Assembly: GCF_043641925.1 (NCBI RefSeq)
Contig: NZ_JBHZRU010000019.1
Span: 1 to 64,000, forward strand
Direction of reading: 5' to 3'
Length of the DNA: 64,000 nt
Origin: Paenisporosarcina quisquiliarum_A
GTDB taxonomy: Bacteria > Bacillota > Bacilli > Bacillales_A > Planococcaceae
The notes under the pieces are model-generated. The model was not told the origin of the DNA and ran no database searches. It worked only from the letters and a program-made list of their open reading frames with translations. Positions 1 to 8,635 of the stretch are shown one piece after another. Made by a program: the position numbers and the translations under genes. Every line of letters begins with the position of its first letter. The first letter of the stretch is position 1.

Positions 1-49
1 GAATAGTATGAAGAATGGAGTCAAAGTTGTACATATTTATTCAAGCGTT

Positions 50-2170
50 TTAGTACATTGTTAGGTTATCATTTATAAATAACTTAATATCGTCGATATT
101 AGACAACCCTTCGTACGCACTCTTGCTCTCTTCAAATGATTTACATATGATGGCGATGCTATTATAACGAAGACTTCGTAAAGTTTCGACCTTAGATACA
201 ATGCTGCGATGCAGCTCTGTGTGATCGAACACTTGTGTTAGCTCAGGTCGCTCCCCATCTCTCTCAAAGGGGATAATCCGGTTTCCATTAGGTACTAGTT
301 TGTTTGTGAATTCGATAATCGGTTTGGTAGACCGGTAACTCCTTGTCATGTTTATGACTTCCGTCTCATCTTGTCCGTAAAGGCTCATTAGTGTGTTAAA
401 ATCTTTCATTTCACTTGCATGTGCGAAAATCGCCTGGTTGAAATCACCTAGTACAGTCAGTCTGGCCCTTGGAAATAAACGCTTAAGGAACTCGAATTGG
501 AAAGGTGAATAATCCTGCGCCTCGTCAACAAGGACGTGCTTGATAGATGAGTTTGTTTGAAAACCTTGAATCAGCTCTTTTATAAGTAGGTACGGAGTAG
601 CATCTTCGTATGAAAGTTTGCCTTCGTTTAGCATTTCCAGTGTCGCACGACAAATCTCCGCCCACTCTTTAGGTGGTTCACCATTTACCCAGCGTTTGAT
701 TTGTGATGGTTCAACAAAAAGCTGCTTATATATCCCACTTATGTCGATGAAACCGAATGTTTGGATTCGTTTACGTAAAGGCTTCAATTTTTGTTGAATA
801 ATCAATTGAGCAAGATCTTCAGACTGAAGCTCATAATCGGTCATCGATTCTCCTCTTAAACCTCGTTTTTTCGCAAAGTAGATTTGGGCTTTATGGTACT
901 CATCATTACTCAATAGCTCAATTTTTTCGAATACCCATGGTTTTTCCATTTCAGTCTTTTCCGTTTCATTTAACTTCTTAATTAGCCAATCCTTTAATTT
1001 TTCCAATCGATTATGGAAGCGGAGTGTTGTGTCGTAACTATAAAATCTTTCTGTTATTTGTTGAGCAGTCACAATCGGTTTTCCTCTGAAGTTCAAGTCC
1101 TTGAATAACATGCCAGATAACTCTAAAGACTTTCTATAGGATTGGATTGCTTCGAAAAAAGTAGGAGATGCTTTGAATCGAATGCTCGCAACCCTTGACC
1201 TGTAGGAAGTAGTACCTTTAGCAGTTAACACATATTCCAATTGATCATAAGGATTTTCTACTTGAAACTCTTTACTTAGCCGATGATTTAAATATTCTTG
1301 GAAAGTGACTTGTTGCATATTCTCTTCTCCCAGTTCAGGGAGTACATTTGACACATAACTGTTAAACATTGAGTTAGGTGAAAATAGAATAATCTGATCG
1401 GCACTTATAATTTCTCGATATTTGTAAAGTAAAAAAGCTATCCGCTGCAAGGCGGCTGATGTTTTCCCGCTACCAGCTGCCCCGTGCACAATGAGCAGTC
1501 TCCCCCGATCATGACGAATGATTCTATTTTGCTCTTGTTGAATGGTAGCCACTATATTGTGCATATGTTTGTCTGTTCCTTTTCCTAGCACTTGTTGTAA
1601 AATCTCATCCCCAATGGTGAGACTCGTATCGAACATAGACTCTAGAACACCGCCCCGGATAAGGTATTGCCCCTTTTTCTCCAAGTTGCCTTTAATTTCA
1701 CCACCAGGCGTTACATACTTGGCCGGCCCAGTTTGAAACTCATAGTAAACACTTGAGACCGGTGCCCTCCAGTCATATATAAGAAATTCCTCACCACTAG
1801 CATCGGTAAGTGTAGAGATTCCAATATATATTTGTTCCGGAGCGGAATCCCCTTCTTCAATAAAATCGATTCGACCAAAATAAGGAGCCTCTTGCATACG
1901 TCGAAGCTTGGATAATTTTTTGGTTACCTGTCTAACGGTGCTTTGGCTTACTGATAGAACTTGAGCCTCTTGTCTCAAACCGATGATGGTCTCAAGATAA
2001 TCATCGAAGCTATCAACATTCACCTTCACATCATCCCAAAAATGTTTACGTATCGTAACCAGTTCGTTTCGACGCTGAGAATTTTCTTCCTCTAACTTTT
2101 TGATTTCCTCTGTTATTGTTTCTATTACACATCCCACACGTTTTTGTTCCTTTTGAAATTCTGAATCCAT
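50..2170 (-). CDS. helD: HelD-type RNA polymerase recycling helicase, C-terminus missing
   Basis: HelD proteins are UvrD-like ATPases that strip and recycle stalled RNA polymerase. The N-terminus is a long charged coiled coil (about residues 1-95), as in HelD. A Walker A (GAAGSGKT, near residue 233) and a Walker B (VDEAQDY, near 552) follow. The start is ATG at 2170 behind AGGAGTG. The frame ends with TAA at 50, after 706 residues, whereas the family usually runs to about 770 and finishes with helicase motifs V and VI; those are absent here and I could not find them in any frame of the remaining 49 bases. The gene is therefore truncated or frameshifted close to the window edge. The family call is firm; whether the product works is doubtful. 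Confidence 0.8.
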   Translation of the reverse strand: MDSEFQKEQKRVGCVIETITEEIKKLEEENSQRRNELVTIRKHFWDDVKVNVDSFDDYLETIIGLRQEAQVLSVSQSTVRQVTKKLSKLRRMQEAPYFGRIDFIEEGDSAPEQIYIGISTLTDASGEEFLIYDWRAPVSSVYYEFQTGPAKYVTPGGEIKGNLEKKGQYLIRGGVLESMFDTSLTIGDEILQQVLGKGTDKHMHNIVATIQQEQNRIIRHDRGRLLIVHGAAGSGKTSAALQRIAFLLYKYREIISADQIILFSPNSMFNSYVSNVLPELGEENMQQVTFQEYLNHRLSKEFQVENPYDQLEYVLTAKGTTSYRSRVASIRFKASPTFFEAIQSYRKSLELSGMLFKDLNFRGKPIVTAQQITERFYSYDTTLRFHNRLEKLKDWLIKKLNETEKTEMEKPWVFEKIELLSNDEYHKAQIYFAKKRGLRGESMTDYELQSEDLAQLIIQQKLKPLRKRIQTFGFIDISGIYKQLFVEPSQIKRWVNGEPPKEWAEICRATLEMLNEGKLSYEDATPYLLIKELIQGFQTNSSIKHVLVDEAQDYSPFQFEFLKRLFPRARLTVLGDFNQAIFAHASEMKDFNTLMSLYGQDETEVINMTRSYRSTKPIIEFTNKLVPNGNRIIPFERDGERPELTQVFDHTELHRSIVSKVETLRSLRYNSIAIICKSFEESKSAYEGLSNIDDIKLFINDNLTMY

Positions 2171-2433
2171 AAAAAATCACTCCTAAAATTGATGGATTTG
2201 ACAAACGGAAAACTTTGATGTATAATTTAAAATAGGGAAACAATAACCTTTTTTAATTTATACGTATAACTATATAAATTTACCATATGTCCACAGTTTT
2301 TTCAATGTATTGGACATGTTTTTTATGTTTGGTCCTTCTTATTGTTTTTTCATACTTTAATCGAATACAAATCAAAAACACCCACTCAAAGGGACTGACC
2401 CCCAAAAATGAGACAGGTCAAAACACCTTTTAA

Positions 2434-3282
2434 TTAAACTGCCAGTTGTCGGTATTGGACCGGTGACTGGTAGTTTAATTTTGTTTGAATCCGGATATTG
2501 TTATAATAATCAATGTAGTCATGCACGGTACTTTCTACGATTGCCGTCGTAGTCCGTGTTAAATTGTAAAGATAGAACCTTTCCGACTTTAATGAGGAGT
2601 GAAAGGATTCAATCGGGGCATTATCAGCGGGCGTTCCCTTTCGGGACATGCTCATGGTAATGCCTTTTTCTTTTACTGCAGCTTGATATGCATAAGAGGT
2701 ATAGACAGAGCCCTGGTCACTATGCAAGGTACAAGCATTTAGCGAAGGTGGAAGCTGATTCAAGGTATCTAAGACTAAATTGACATCTTGTCTATCCTTT
2801 ATTGTGTATGCAACGATCTCACCATTATATAAATCTTTTATGCTTGAAAGATAAAGCATCTTCTGGCCAAAAGGCAAGTAAGTAATGTCAGTTACTAACT
2901 TTTCGAACGGTTTAGTGGCGGAGAAATCTTGCTTTAATATATTTTCCACAATGTGATAGGGCTGTCCTGTGACCTTGCGTTTCTTAACTTTCACACGGCA
3001 TTGCCAACCGTAGGTTTGCATAATTCTTTGAACCGTCTTATGGTTCACGAGCATCTCTTTTCTTAAAATCCCTGTTATCGTGCGGTAACCATACGTATAG
3101 TGATGCTTCTTGCATAGTGATCCAATTTTGTTTTCTAGGTCAGTTTTCTTCCTCGTATTCGGATACTGATCACGCCATCTATAATAGGTGGATCTAGGAA
3201 TGTTTAGTAAGCGGCATATCTTTGTGATAGTCATTGTTTTCTTCAGTTCATCAAAGACTTGTAACGCTACTCTTGGAACCAC
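2434..3282 (-). CDS. IS3-family transposase OrfB (DDE integrase)
   Basis: This is the catalytic half of the transposase. An HTH_21-like segment (about residues 20-80) precedes an rve integrase core. The DDE triad is visible as D near 131 (LVTDITYLP), D near 188 (LHSDQGS) and E near 223 (PIESFHS), and the last spacing of about 35 residues is the DD35E hallmark of IS3. The start is GTG at 3282, which overlaps the end of orfA by 16 bases. In this family the active enzyme is usually an OrfAB fusion made by -1 frameshifting, and the frame relation here fits. I did not see a clear A6G slippery heptamer. Confidence 0.92.
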   Translation of the reverse strand: MVPRVALQVFDELKKTMTITKICRLLNIPRSTYYRWRDQYPNTRKKTDLENKIGSLCKKHHYTYGYRTITGILRKEMLVNHKTVQRIMQTYGWQCRVKVKKRKVTGQPYHIVENILKQDFSATKPFEKLVTDITYLPFGQKMLYLSSIKDLYNGEIVAYTIKDRQDVNLVLDTLNQLPPSLNACTLHSDQGSVYTSYAYQAAVKEKGITMSMSRKGTPADNAPIESFHSSLKSERFYLYNLTRTTTAIVESTVHDYIDYYNNIRIQTKLNYQSPVQYRQLAV

Positions 3283-3584
3283 TTCCTCTCCAACTCTTTG
3301 TACTTTTCTAATACCTCAATGTGTTGTTTCAAATAGCGATTCTCCGCCTTCAGCTTTTCTACCTCATCTACATATTCCGGTCCTTTACCGAAGGTATATT
3401 GCTTGCCAACTGGTTGTTGAAGTCGGTGTATTTCTCCGTTTCTATACCATCTCATCCAAGTTTTTATTTGTGATTTATTTTTCACCCCAAGACGATCCAT
3501 CACTTCTGCGACAGGAACACCTGCCATTCTTAAACGAATAGCTTCTTCTTTTACTTCCACTGGATAACTGACTCTTGTACCCAT
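3267..3584 (-). CDS. IS3-family transposase OrfA (helix-turn-helix)
   Basis: OrfA of 105 residues binds the IS ends. An N-terminal helix-turn-helix (about residues 10-45, containing GVPVAEVMDRLGVKNKSQIK) is followed by a leucine-zipper-like stretch (about 75-100, EKLKAENRYLKQHIEVLEKY), which is the usual arrangement of IS3/IS150 OrfA. It sits directly upstream of orfB and overlaps it. The ATG at 3584 lies about 90 bases inside the right inverted repeat. Confidence 0.9.
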   Translation of the reverse strand: MGTRVSYPVEVKEEAIRLRMAGVPVAEVMDRLGVKNKSQIKTWMRWYRNGEIHRLQQPVGKQYTFGKGPEYVDEVEKLKAENRYLKQHIEVLEKYKELERKWFQE

Positions 3585-3944
3585 AGAAAAAACACCTCCA
3601 AGTTGGATTTAGGTAGTATATACCCGAATTTCAACATAAAGGTGTTTTTATTTGTCTCAGCCTATGGGGTCAGTCCCAAAAGAAAAAGCGGGTGTTTTTT
3701 TGAACGGAATTTTACTGTGAAACGTATTGTCTCCAAATAAAAATTTTTTCTGTCATTTAACTACCATGGCTAACACAATTAGTTGCAACATAACCACTTC
3801 CCTCGCAATAAAGGAGCGGAGCCTAATTAGAGTACAATCTTTTACATTTTTATTTACAATAAGATCGGCTACGTGATCACAACAAATTCTTATTTTCCTC
3901 TCATAACTTCTTATATACATAATCAAAACATAAAGTTTGGTGCC

Positions 3945-4964
3945 TTAATTACTTACAGCGACTTCAGTTACTGTTTGATCTGGATTCACTACATACTCCC
4001 AGACCTTTCCGTCATCGCCTTTATAAAAATAAGAATACATAAACGCTTTGTTGTCCACAAAGTTAATAAATAATTGATAGTGTACGAGTTCATCTTTTAT
4101 ATCTTGAAAAGCAACCGTTTCTAAACTCTTTTCATACTGATAATTATTTTTAACCTTGTCGTACATCCAAATGTCACTACTATCCACAAAATCTGAAACG
4201 TAATTTTTACCAAATATTCCTTTGACTCCTTGCTTTGTTATACCTATTTCCGCATTGCTTTCTAAAAATTCTTTTGTTATTGCAAGGGTTGATTTAGAAC
4301 CATTTTTTTCATACCCTAAAACTTTCCCTTTTATTTCATCGATTGGCAGTGCACCAAAACTTCTACTATCAGAACTTCTCCACCAACTATCACCTAATAC
4401 AAACACTGAATCATTCGGAATTAAAAGAGATTTCATATCAGTAGAAAAATATTCTTTCTGTCTTTCCTCATCTGCTTTGCTGTCATCTGTTGATTTTGCA
4501 AAATATTCTTCTTCACTCATCCCAAAGTAAGTTACTGTTGAATAGAAATAATCCAATTTTCGATCGTTAATAAATACTTTCCCATCCTTAATTTCAATCG
4601 TTTCTCCCGGCAAACCAACGACTCTTGAAATTTGAGAATCCTCTAAATTTAAGTGTGGGTTTTCGCTCTCGAATTCTGGTGTATTAAAATAGATTACATC
4701 CCCGCGTTGTACATCCATGTAATCCAAATCCACAACGAGACGAGAATGAACATACGTATCATAATCGTGATTGCCTCTATCCATATTGTCGCTTGCCCAA
4801 TCTACCAGAAGAAAATTCCCACTCGGCTCAACAGATTTTACGACCGGTTTTGTGTTGTAACCTTTTGCGGGTTCTTCTATAGGTGTCTCTTCAGTTGTAC
4901 AAGAAGCTAATAAAAGGACTACTCCTACTAATAAATATTTTTTCAACTTCATCATCTCCTTCAC
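3945..4964 (-). CDS. signal peptidase I-like lipoprotein, catalytic residues absent
   Basis: The N-terminus has a lysine-rich start, a hydrophobic stretch and a lipobox LLASC, so the protein is predicted to be exported and lipid-anchored. The middle keeps S26 signal-peptidase landmarks: RVVGLPGE (box D) and GDSWWRSSDSRSFG (box E). The Ser of the usual GxSMxP box is not there (the aligned stretch reads EPSGNFLLVDW), and the catalytic Lys that precedes the R of box D is Ser (SRVVGLPGE). By the known Ser-Lys mechanism it should not be a protease. The called start is a GTG at 4964, but AAGGAG lies inside the next codons, so TTG at 4946 (giving Cys at residue 16) has the better spacing. The last 110 residues match nothing I know. 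Confidence 0.75.
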   Translation of the reverse strand: MKEMMKLKKYLLVGVVLLLASCTTEETPIEEPAKGYNTKPVVKSVEPSGNFLLVDWASDNMDRGNHDYDTYVHSRLVVDLDYMDVQRGDVIYFNTPEFESENPHLNLEDSQISRVVGLPGETIEIKDGKVFINDRKLDYFYSTVTYFGMSEEEYFAKSTDDSKADEERQKEYFSTDMKSLLIPNDSVFVLGDSWWRSSDSRSFGALPIDEIKGKVLGYEKNGSKSTLAITKEFLESNAEIGITKQGVKGIFGKNYVSDFVDSSDIWMYDKVKNNYQYEKSLETVAFQDIKDELVHYQLFINFVDNKAFMYSYFYKGDDGKVWEYVVNPDQTVTEVAVSN

Positions 4965-5189
4965 TTATCATATACCAACATTATCCATTCAACGGCCTTT
5001 ATAAGTGAATATTCTGTGAAATATATAATTTTAGAGTGATTTTGAAGATCACATGACTTTCCGAGAATTATATTGTAATTGCGCTTGCACCTTTGGTGTA
5101 GAAAATGAGTATGAAGAGGGTGTAAATGAAGTGTTAAGACTATTTAGAAATTGAGAATTAAACATTGATACAATTTTAAGCAAATAAAA

Positions 5190-5218
5190 AATCCAGCAAC
5201 TGATTAGTCTGCTGAATT
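5190..5218 (-). terminator. terminator after truncated DinB gene
   Basis: On the minus strand a nine-pair stem with one mismatch (AATTCAGCA / TGCTGGATT) is followed by TTTTTTAT. It lies 12 bases past the stop of the truncated DinB-like frame. Confidence 0.7.
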
Positions 5219-5229
5219 CTAATGAATTT

Positions 5230-5532
5230 TTAAATAATTGAGTATTTATTCCTAAACAACTGATCCATTTCTTCCAATCCTTTTCCTTCTCTTGTTTCTT
5301 TCTGTACTTCCAAAGCTTCAGGCATGTCTTTGCCTGAAATAATTTGAAACCAGAGCTGGTCAACGATGTACATATGAGAAACAACTTCTGAAATAGAAGA
5401 GAATACACTATTAACTTCTTGATGAAAAACGTCATCTGAAAGTTCCTTTAGCCGATTAAACAGTATGTGATTTGCCCAAACATGATAGTCGTACATAGTT
5501 ACCGCAAAGTGAGTCATCGATGTTTCCCCCAT
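5230..5532 (-). pseudogene. truncated DinB-family protein
   Basis: Residues 1-95 look like the first two helices of a DinB/YfiT four-helix protein (TMYDYHVWANHILFNRLKEL, then VVSHMYIVDQLWF, whose His is a typical metal ligand). Family members are about 160 residues and end with a second metal site of the type HxxxHxG. This frame stops after 100 residues and runs into its own terminator, so the C-terminal helices and metal ligands are missing. I found no continuation in another frame before the terminator, which points to an internal deletion. It is adjacent to a full-length DinB gene, with 15 bases between them. Confidence 0.6.
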
Positions 5533-5547
5533 CTAGTAATTAGATTA

Positions 5548-6018
5548 TCAGCGTTCTGATGGCCACGCCCCCTGCATTTTTCTGATTAGCATAATTTGGC
5601 CAGTATGGTACGCATCATGTAGCATGATATCTAATAACTTTTCCTCATGTGAATTTTCGCCCAACTTTTCAGAAGACGTTTTACTCAGAATATCCCGTAA
5701 ATTTCTCTGGGCAATTTCTGCCCGCTCCACAACTTTACTCCATTCGTATTCGTCTCCCGATTGTTCCGTGAGGAAGAAAGTTTGGTCGCCGTCCAGAGGA
5801 TTGTTCCATTCACGCCCAGCTATGTTGACTGCTAACCTCTCTTTATAGTAAATAAGATGATTCACATTCTCCCAAATCGATTTAGTCGCTTCGCCCGACG
5901 GCTTCCAACTCGCCTGTTGCGCGGTCAACCCCTCAATTGCAGCCTTGAATGGCGCATACCAACTCTCTTTGTCGTACGTCGAATCCAGTACCTTTACAAG
6001 TAAATCTGTTCGGTTCAT
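5548..6018 (-). CDS. DinB/YfiT-like metal-binding protein
   Basis: A 156-residue four-helix protein of the DinB superfamily, whose members often act as metal-dependent thiol S-transferases or hydrolases. The likely metal ligands are the His in NVNHLIYY (near residue 53) and the two His of HDAYHTGQI (near 134-138). The length is normal. The ATG at 6018 sits eight bases behind AAGGAGG. The substrate cannot be told from sequence. It shares its strand with the truncated DinB gene just downstream and may form one transcript with it. Confidence 0.8.
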   Translation of the reverse strand: MNRTDLLVKVLDSTYDKESWYAPFKAAIEGLTAQQASWKPSGEATKSIWENVNHLIYYKERLAVNIAGREWNNPLDGDQTFFLTEQSGDEYEWSKVVERAEIAQRNLRDILSKTSSEKLGENSHEEKLLDIMLHDAYHTGQIMLIRKMQGAWPSER

Positions 6019-6171
6019 ATCGATTTCCTCCTTAGGGAGTGTTTAATCTAGTGAAGATATCCGTAATTTTCAGAATAAACAAAATTCTATTAATAACTTA
6101 CAATATGTAATTTATCCAGTCAAGTAGACCCAGCATTCAACTCATTGCATGGGGTATTTATCACATCAAAA

Positions 6172-6198
6172 AACGCTTCTACTAGTTGTAGAAACGCT
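6172..6198 (-). terminator. terminator of the MarR-DUF3147 operon
   Basis: On the minus strand an 11-pair stem (AGCGTTTCTAC / GTAGAAGCGTT, two G-U pairs) ends in a run of T. The 6019-6387 gap around it contains no other gene I can support. Confidence 0.6.
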
Positions 6199-6387
6199 AA
6201 ATTTATTTGGTTTATTTAACTCATTGCGCTAATATCTTTGTAAACATGGAAGGATTCGATTCCCGATTACATCAATTTTTGCATAAACACTTGTTAATTT
6301 TCCAAATTCTATGTCTTACATTAATTACTCCTTGGTTTACAAGACGATAAATAATTTCATTCATTTTTTCCATTTATTTAGTCATCT

Positions 6388-6738
6388 CTAGCTAAAAATC
6401 TCTCGCACATAATCTAAAACAAGATTCTGAATTAATAAGAACAGCAACCAACCACATCCACCTAAAGCAATTGAGAGAAATAGATGGAGAGAATTTTGCA
6501 AAGCGATGTAAACGATTATTAAGAGAATTGCAGTTGCAGGAAATCCCCATAATACCCCTAATGCAAACTTGCTTAAAGTGGCTGAATGTTCTCCCTGAAC
6601 ATAAAGCCAAATGATACTAAGTAAACTCACGAGCGGGAGAGCTGCCAACACTCCCCCATATGATGGGAATCTTCGAGAAATCTCCGTGACTACACCAATC
6701 ACAATCGCTGAGGCGATAATCTTCATGACTACAAACAT
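6388..6738 (-). CDS. DUF3147-family small membrane protein
   Basis: A 116-residue hydrophobic protein with four predicted membrane helices (about residues 5-25, 30-48, 58-78 and 84-110). The pattern and the motif RRFPSYGGVLAALPLVSL match DUF3147 as I know it. The function is unknown. The start overlaps the end of the MarR gene upstream by ten bases, so the two are translated from one message, and the regulator may control this protein's level. Confidence 0.7.
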   Translation of the reverse strand: MFVVMKIIASAIVIGVVTEISRRFPSYGGVLAALPLVSLLSIIWLYVQGEHSATLSKFALGVLWGFPATAILLIIVYIALQNSLHLFLSIALGGCGWLLFLLIQNLVLDYVREIFS

Positions 6739-7145
6739 GTTTTTGCACGCTCACTTAAGATTTTGAATGCCTGTTCTACTACCTCTATTTCGTTGTCCAC
6801 TAATTGGTTCAGTATTTGTTCCAGTTTTTCTTCATCTAGGCTTGTATTTCGATGCAGAACATTTTTCCCCAATTCTGTAAGTCGTAATATAACTCTTCTT
6901 TCATCAAGCAAGTCCCTCTCTTTGGTCAAAAAGTTCTTCTCGATCATACGTTTCACGTGTTCTGAAGCCGTATTCTGAGAAACTTGGAGGTAGGAGGCAA
7001 TTTCATTCACCCCAACCTCTTCCTTTTTATCAATAAGCTGCAGAATACGAACCACTTGGTGGGAGATTTTTTCTTTATGGAAGTAATGCAGATGAAAATA
7101 TATATCTGTCCAGTAACGATTTAATTGTTTAACTTTGTTGTGCAC
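6729..7145 (-). CDS. MarR-family transcriptional regulator
   Basis: A winged-helix repressor of the MarR type. After an N-terminal dimer helix, the DNA-binding part reads VGVNEIASYLQVSQNTASEH, with the wing DLLDERRVILRLTELG. The frame is open back to 7220, but AAAGGGG sits eight bases before GTG at 7145, so I take a 138-residue product there. The next gene, DUF3147, overlaps it. An overlapping pair of inverted repeats lies 31-55 bases upstream of the start, an arrangement that suggests autorepression. Confidence 0.82.
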   Translation of the reverse strand: MHNKVKQLNRYWTDIYFHLHYFHKEKISHQVVRILQLIDKKEEVGVNEIASYLQVSQNTASEHVKRMIEKNFLTKERDLLDERRVILRLTELGKNVLHRNTSLDEEKLEQILNQLVDNEIEVVEQAFKILSERAKTCL

Positions 7146-7175
7146 AGCTAACACCCCTTTAAATATATCTTTTTT

Positions 7176-7200
7176 TACGATTGTATCGTATTTTACGATA
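7176..7200. promoter_or_regulatory. candidate MarR operator (overlapping inverted repeats)
   Basis: The sequence contains TACGAT-TGT-ATCGTA (7176-7190) and, sharing its right arm, TATCGTA-TTT-TACGATA (7184-7200). Both palindromes are perfect. They lie just upstream of the MarR start, where a promoter should be, and would suit two dimers bound side by side. Binding by this regulator is inferred. Confidence 0.65.
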
Positions 7201-7361
7201 TAATAAAAGAGATTACACAAATAACTAGTTTTTCTAAACCTTCAAAAGTGATTTACCCAAACACTTGTCCCATGCTACACTTAAAAAACCACTTGAAAAA
7301 TTCCCCAATGTTGAAACACATATTGTATAGACCAAAATGACTGCGCAAAGGATGAGTTAAA

Positions 7362-7901
7362 TTGAAACACGCACTCGTAATCGGGGGTACAGGTATGCTT
7401 GCTCGAGCGTCTGTATGGTTATCAGAAAATGGATATCATGTATCTGTAATTGGTCGAAACGCTGAAAAAATGCAAGTTCTATTAGACGAAAATCCAACTA
7501 GAATGACACCAGTTTTGGTTGATTACACAAATCGTGTTGAATTAATGGAGCAATTACATCGCATGCAAAATGAGAACGGCCCAATCCAGTTAGTCATTGC
7601 CTGGATTCATTCAACTGGACAATATGTCATTCCTTGTTTATCAGAATCACTTTCTCATTCACATCCATGGAAATTATTCCATCTAAGTGGCAGCAGTTCA
7701 AACTTAAAAGAGATAAAATCCAAAACTTCAATTCCCACACACGTTTCTTATCATCAAATTCAGCTAGGATTCAAGATAGAAAGCGGTATCTCCCGGTGGC
7801 TGACTCATGCGGAAATTTCCAATGGTGTCATTAAAGCCATTTTGGAAGAAAAATCTGAGCAAATTATTGGAACGATTGAACCGTGGGAGAACCGACCATA
7901 A
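7362..7901 (+). CDS. short-chain dehydrogenase-like protein
   Basis: A 179-residue Rossmann protein. The glycine motif GGTGMLA near residue 8 and a basic residue after the second strand (IGRNAEKM) suggest NADP binding. The usual SDR Tyr-x-x-x-Lys is not obvious; a Tyr in HVSYHQIQLG might stand in its place, so it may be an atypical or non-catalytic member. The start is TTG at 7362 behind AAAGGATG. The gene stands alone, divergent from the MarR operon, and ends at a strong terminator. Confidence 0.7.
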   Translation: MKHALVIGGTGMLARASVWLSENGYHVSVIGRNAEKMQVLLDENPTRMTPVLVDYTNRVELMEQLHRMQNENGPIQLVIAWIHSTGQYVIPCLSESLSHSHPWKLFHLSGSSSNLKEIKSKTSIPTHVSYHQIQLGFKIESGISRWLTHAEISNGVIKAILEEKSEQIIGTIEPWENRP

Positions 7902-7920
7902 GAAAACTCTTGTGGCTATT

Positions 7921-7955
7921 AAGAAAGAGCTATCCTCGATGGATAGCTCTTTCTT
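7921..7955 (+). terminator. strong intrinsic terminator
   Basis: A perfect 15-bp stem (AAGAAAGAGCTATCC and its complement) with a five-base loop. It works in the plus direction for the SDR gene and could also stop minus-strand transcription from the DinB gene at 8006. Confidence 0.88.
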
Positions 7956-8005
7956 ATTATTTGAAGCGAATTCGCCCCTATTCTACATGTCCCCTAAAAA
8001 TCTGT

Positions 8006-8506
8006 TCAAACCGTAAGTTGTTGATCTAGTTCATACTTCTGACGCAGATGATGACGAAAATGCATGCCAACAAGAGCAAACCACTCCTGTGCATTTAGCC
8101 AGCCAAACCCTCCATGTTTATCTTTATAATTTGGGTTTGTTTCATCTACTATCTTTTTTAATTCTTTCATTCTTTTCATTAGTTGATCAAGCTCGAGCAT
8201 GATGTCCTCTTTCATTTTTGAATTGTTAGGTGGTGCATTCATTTCATCTGGTAATTTGATTTTAATTGGTGGAAAGCCTCCAATATTAAATAAATATTCG
8301 CCAAACTCTGTTTTCCCCTTCTTTTGCTCTCCAGCAGCTAACGCACATGCTTCAACACTATCCAAGTACTCATGAGCTACGACAATTAAATGATCATACA
8401 TTTGATTGATAGACCAAACCCCTTGTTTTGGTATATGTCTTAGTTGCTCAGGTGAATATTCTTCTAAAAAACCTTTGTATGTTTCAATTAATTTCAGATC
8501 ACTCAT
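8006..8506 (-). CDS. DinB_2-family protein
   Basis: A 166-residue DinB-superfamily protein. Visible ligands are the His in NQMYDHLIVVAHEYL (near residue 39) and HFRHHLRQKYEL near the C-terminus. This C-terminal pattern is the one found in DinB_2 proteins annotated as putative metal-dependent hydrolases. The ATG at 8506 is preceded by GAGGAGG. It is the third DinB-type gene within 3.3 kb; its sequence is not close to the other two, so this is not a simple tandem duplication. Confidence 0.75.
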   Translation of the reverse strand: MSDLKLIETYKGFLEEYSPEQLRHIPKQGVWSINQMYDHLIVVAHEYLDSVEACALAAGEQKKGKTEFGEYLFNIGGFPPIKIKLPDEMNAPPNNSKMKEDIMLELDQLMKRMKELKKIVDETNPNYKDKHGGFGWLNAQEWFALVGMHFRHHLRQKYELDQQLTV

Positions 8507-8635
8507 GGAAAATCCTCCTCTTCATTTCAAGGATTGTTTGGTTACATTATTAATAAACCTGCACATCTGTACTTACATGAATAAGTACTACAAGAGATGC
8601 AAAACATGTCACTTATTTTTGCTTCAATCACTCTA

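Larger units (their letters stand above)
2391..3677 (-). mobile_element. IS3-family (IS150-like) insertion sequence
   Basis: The element is bounded by imperfect inverted repeats of about 39 bp. The left end begins GGGACTGACCCC with TGAGACA further in, and the right end read inward gives the same blocks; both inner ends finish with AAAACACCTT-like sequence. A possible 3-bp target duplication AAA flanks it (2388-2390 and 3678-3680), although the A-rich site makes this ambiguous. It carries the usual orfA and orfB in a -1 frame relation. Both reading frames are intact, so the element may still be active. Confidence 0.9.
2374..3699 (-). terminator. intrinsic terminator split by the IS element
   Basis: The bases just outside the insertion are two arms of one hairpin: AAAAACACCCACT at 2374-2386 and AGCGGGTGTTTTT at 3687-3699. 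Read on the minus strand they pair over 13 positions with one G-U wobble, and a T tract follows. The IS lies in what was the loop. The original terminator probably served minus-strand transcription arriving from the lipoprotein gene at 3945. Confidence 0.7.

Noticed and set aside
3744..3915. A 56-codon minus-strand frame (MYIRSYERK...) between the IS and the lipoprotein gene
   Set aside because: It has no ribosome site and no recognisable pattern; an open frame of this length is expected by chance.
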